Shown: one piece after another, positions 15,206 to 16,862 of the stretch
Position numbering within the stretch: the stretch's first letter is position 1
Layout of the letters: every line of letters starts with the position of its first letter
Source: CALBMX01 sp047629095
GTDB lineage: Bacteria > Planctomycetota > UBA1135 > GCA-002686595
NCBI GenBank assembly: GCA_047629095.1
Contig: JBLHWM010000033.1
Span: forward strand, 1 to 16,862
DNA: 16,862 nucleotides
Direction of reading: 5' to 3'
Notes under the pieces: model-generated
The model's input: only the letters and a program-made list of their open reading frames with translations
Database searches by the model: none
Told to the model about the DNA's origin: nothing
Program-made: the position numbers and the translations under genes

Positions 15206-15255
15206 CTGCGTTGAGACCGGGTGCTGCGTTGAGACCGGGTGCTGCGTTGAGACCG
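15197..15255. repeat. 18-bp tandem repeat, three exact copies plus 5 bp
   Basis: GACCGGGTGCTGCGTTGA occurs three times exactly (15197-15214, 15215-15232, 15233-15250), followed by GACCG (15251-15255). It lies between the PilO-like stop (15263) and the terminator, overlapping the terminator arm. The unit is a multiple of three but no convincing gene covers it. Exact copies suggest recent slippage, so copy number may vary between strains. Confidence 0.9.
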
Positions 15256-15262
15256 AAGGGAA

Positions 15263-15820
15263 CTACTCGGCGGCCAAACGCGAGGTGATCTTGGCCTTGA
15301 AGGTCCAGCGATCGTCGGCGAACTCGTGGTCCTTCGACTTTCCTGTGGGGCGGAACTCGCACTCGGTCACGATCACGAAGGGGTTGTCCACTTCGAGGAT
15401 GTAGAGATAGTTCGAGATGTTCGCCCTGGGAAAGCTGCGCTTGGAGTCCTTGGGGTCGATCGACCAGGTCTTGTCTTGCGCACCGGCAACACTGTCCTTG
15501 GCGACCGCTTTGCCGACCTGCACTTGGCCTAGGCCGACGTCGCTGCGCGTGGCTAAGGCACGCGCGTAGCTCGCCGCGTCCTGGAGCTCCTCGTAGGAGG
15601 CACCGGCACTCACTTTCATGAGTTGGTCAAGCTCGACCGAGAGCTGCTGGATGCGCTGCACGACCTGGGAGGCCTCGCTATCCTCGCCTTCGACTTGGTC
15701 TTGGAGCACGGCCTTCCTCGCCATGGCCTCGTTCGAGAGGTAGCCCAGGGCTACCGCGGAAAAGAGGCACAGCAGCATCACGAGCCGCACAAAGTTCATC
15801 GTTGCAAAGAAGTGTTTCAT
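15263..15820 (-). CDS. PilO-like type IV pilus / secretion membrane protein
   Basis: A 185-residue protein with one N-terminal membrane helix (about 9-28, NFVRLVMLLCLFSAVALGYL), then a heptad-like coiled coil at about 40-70 (VVQRIQQLSVELDQLMK), then a small alpha/beta domain to the end (ISNYLYILEVDNPFVIVTEC, RWTFKAKITSR). This layout of short N-terminus, one helix, coiled coil and small ferredoxin-like domain matches PilO/GspM-type inner-membrane alignment proteins. Direct residue similarity is too weak for certainty. The start ATG 15820 overlaps the stop of the preceding PilM/PilN-like gene (ATGA), supporting a PilM-PilN-PilO order. An intrinsic terminator follows its end. It could instead be an unrelated bitopic protein. 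Confidence 0.6.
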   Translation of the reverse strand: MKHFFATMNFVRLVMLLCLFSAVALGYLSNEAMARKAVLQDQVEGEDSEASQVVQRIQQLSVELDQLMKVSAGASYEELQDAASYARALATRSDVGLGQVQVGKAVAKDSVAGAQDKTWSIDPKDSKRSFPRANISNYLYILEVDNPFVIVTECEFRPTGKSKDHEFADDRWTFKAKITSRLAAE

Positions 15821-16862
15821 TTCGCCTCCCCCATTTCGTCGAGCACGGCCATGTCGACCAAGACCTTGATTCCGCTCACTGAGATGCCCACGTTGCCGTC
15901 CAGAGAATCGGTACCGGGACCGATGATCTCAACGCACCAGGGCTTCGACTCGACCTCGTCGAAGTAGCGCTTCCAGTTCCTCGAAGCCACCACGTCGTTC
16001 TCGGCGAAGAACACCATGTTCATGGAGACCTCCACCATGTCGGGCGTCTGGGAGCGCGCCTGCCGGAATATCGAGCTGACCTCCTTGATTGCGAAGTAGC
16101 CGATATCCTCGCCCAGCTCGTCCAGCACATTCAAGACGCGCGTCATGGCGCCGAAGGCCGACTGTGGTTGGCGGATGTCCGAGTCTTGGCCAAGGTTCTT
16201 CTTGAGAATCTTGATCTCCTTGTTCAAGGACAGCTCGATCTGGCGCAGGGCCAAGTAGTCATCGCTCTCGGGGCTCGTGTCAGCCAGCAAGCGCTCGGCC
16301 TGCAGTCGCAGGCTGTCGCTCGGCTTGGCGATGTAGCCCGGCTGCCCTTCCTTCGGGACGCCCAGCATGAAGCGGTTCGAAGAGTCGAGCCACTTGTGCA
16401 GGTCCTGCTCTAGCGGAGCGATCTCCTTCTGCAGCACGACGTAATGGATCCCCATCACGGCCGCGATCAAGAGGGCTAGAACCGCCATGGGCAGCTCCAA
16501 TCGCTCGAGCTTGCCGCTGAAGGCTAGATCTTCTCGGCGCAAATGCGGCTTGATGATTCCGCCGCCCATGCGCCCGAGCGCTGCACCGAAGACCACGGCG
16601 AAGTTGGAAGCGGTCATGCCCTCGGGCAGGTCTCCACCTTCAAAGGGGGTCAGAGTCTGGATCACCACATCCTCGACTTCCTCGCCGATAATGCCGGGGA
16701 TGGACAGGCCCGAGATGTAGATTCCATCGAGGGGCGTCGAGGCTTGCATACCGGTCACGGTGCGCATGATCTCCCGCATCAGTCGAGACCGAGCGGCGTC
16801 CCCGGTGCCGGTCAGGCGCGCGGCGCGCATCGAACGCACCGAGCCACCGTCGACCACAGCCA
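15817..16862 (-). CDS. PilM-like domain fused to PilN-like membrane protein, partial (N-terminus outside window)
   Basis: The frame is open to the right edge, so the N-terminus is missing; a GTG at 16857 is internal, since the frame continues upstream with Ala. Visible residues about 20-115 match the end of the actin-like ATPase PilM: GIYISGLSIPGIIG, VIQTLTPFEG, and FAVVFGAALGRMGGG before the fold ends. A membrane helix then follows at about 120-142 (LPMAVLALLIAAVMGIHYVV), a long helical/coiled stretch to about 240, and a small C-terminal domain with GVPKEGQ, VEVSMNMVFFAEND and WCVEIIGPG, laid out like PilN. Normally PilM and PilN are separate genes; here they appear to be one chain. The next gene, PilO-like, overlaps by 4 bp. 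Role: inner-membrane platform of a type IV pilus or type II secretion system (inferred). Other pilus genes would lie to the right. Confidence 0.65.
   Translation of the reverse strand, partial: AVVDGGSVRSMRAARLTGTGDAARSRLMREIMRTVTGMQASTPLDGIYISGLSIPGIIGEEVEDVVIQTLTPFEGGDLPEGMTASNFAVVFGAALGRMGGGIIKPHLRREDLAFSGKLERLELPMAVLALLIAAVMGIHYVVLQKEIAPLEQDLHKWLDSSNRFMLGVPKEGQPGYIAKPSDSLRLQAERLLADTSPESDDYLALRQIELSLNKEIKILKKNLGQDSDIRQPQSAFGAMTRVLNVLDELGEDIGYFAIKEVSSIFRQARSQTPDMVEVSMNMVFFAENDVVASRNWKRYFDEVESKPWCVEIIGPGTDSLDGNVGISVSGIKVLVDMAVLDEMGEAK

Noticed and set aside
15153..15362. Small minus-strand frame with repeated LNAAPG from the tandem repeat
   Set aside because: It runs out of frame through the PilO-like gene and across a terminator; there is no Shine-Dalgarno or domain.

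Overview
The window is high-GC bacterial chromosomal DNA with tightly packed genes, several ATGA stop/start overlaps and short intergenic gaps. The gene set includes an ECF sigma factor followed directly by a membrane-anchored protein with an anti-sigma-like N-terminus and a Gly-rich linker, a large share of unrecognised secreted or membrane proteins, and a PilM/PilN-like pilus gene. Together these suggest a Planctomycetota-type organism. That is an inference from gene style, not from a marker gene. I see no rRNA, tRNA, CRISPR array, insertion sequence or phage gene.

Left part (1-2733): a minus-strand pair encodes an ECF sigma factor (904-1533) and a membrane protein that runs off the left edge (1-872). 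A ureohydrolase of the agmatinase/arginase family (1639-2733) is divergent from the pair. The gap between them holds a dyad in which ECF -35-like GAACT boxes face both ways.

Middle (2753-9173): a CaCA-type Na+/Ca2+ exchanger (minus) is divergent from a three-gene plus-strand unit: a class-I glutamine-amidotransferase-like peptidase C26 hydrolase, an unrecognised two-TM membrane protein coupled by ATGA, and 3-dehydroquinate synthase (aroB). A perfect 10-bp inverted repeat lies in the aroB leader. The 352 bp after aroB hold a decayed reading frame with in-frame stops and a long imperfect hairpin. A minus-strand exported protein follows, joining a degenerate staphylococcal-nuclease-like domain to a GH113-like TIM barrel.

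Right part (9374-16862): carB, the large subunit of carbamoyl-phosphate synthase, is complete on the plus strand and convergent with a minus-strand block. In transcription order that block starts with a PilM-like/PilN-like fusion cut by the right edge and a PilO-like protein. A strong Rho-independent terminator follows, overlapped by an 18-bp tandem repeat. Then comes a separate three-gene unit of unknown function: a Cys-rich exported protein with a CxxCH motif and two N-terminally anchored proteins. aroB and carB are housekeeping. The most novel parts are the C-terminal three-gene unit, the terminator/tandem-repeat structure and the SNase-like/GH113 fusion.
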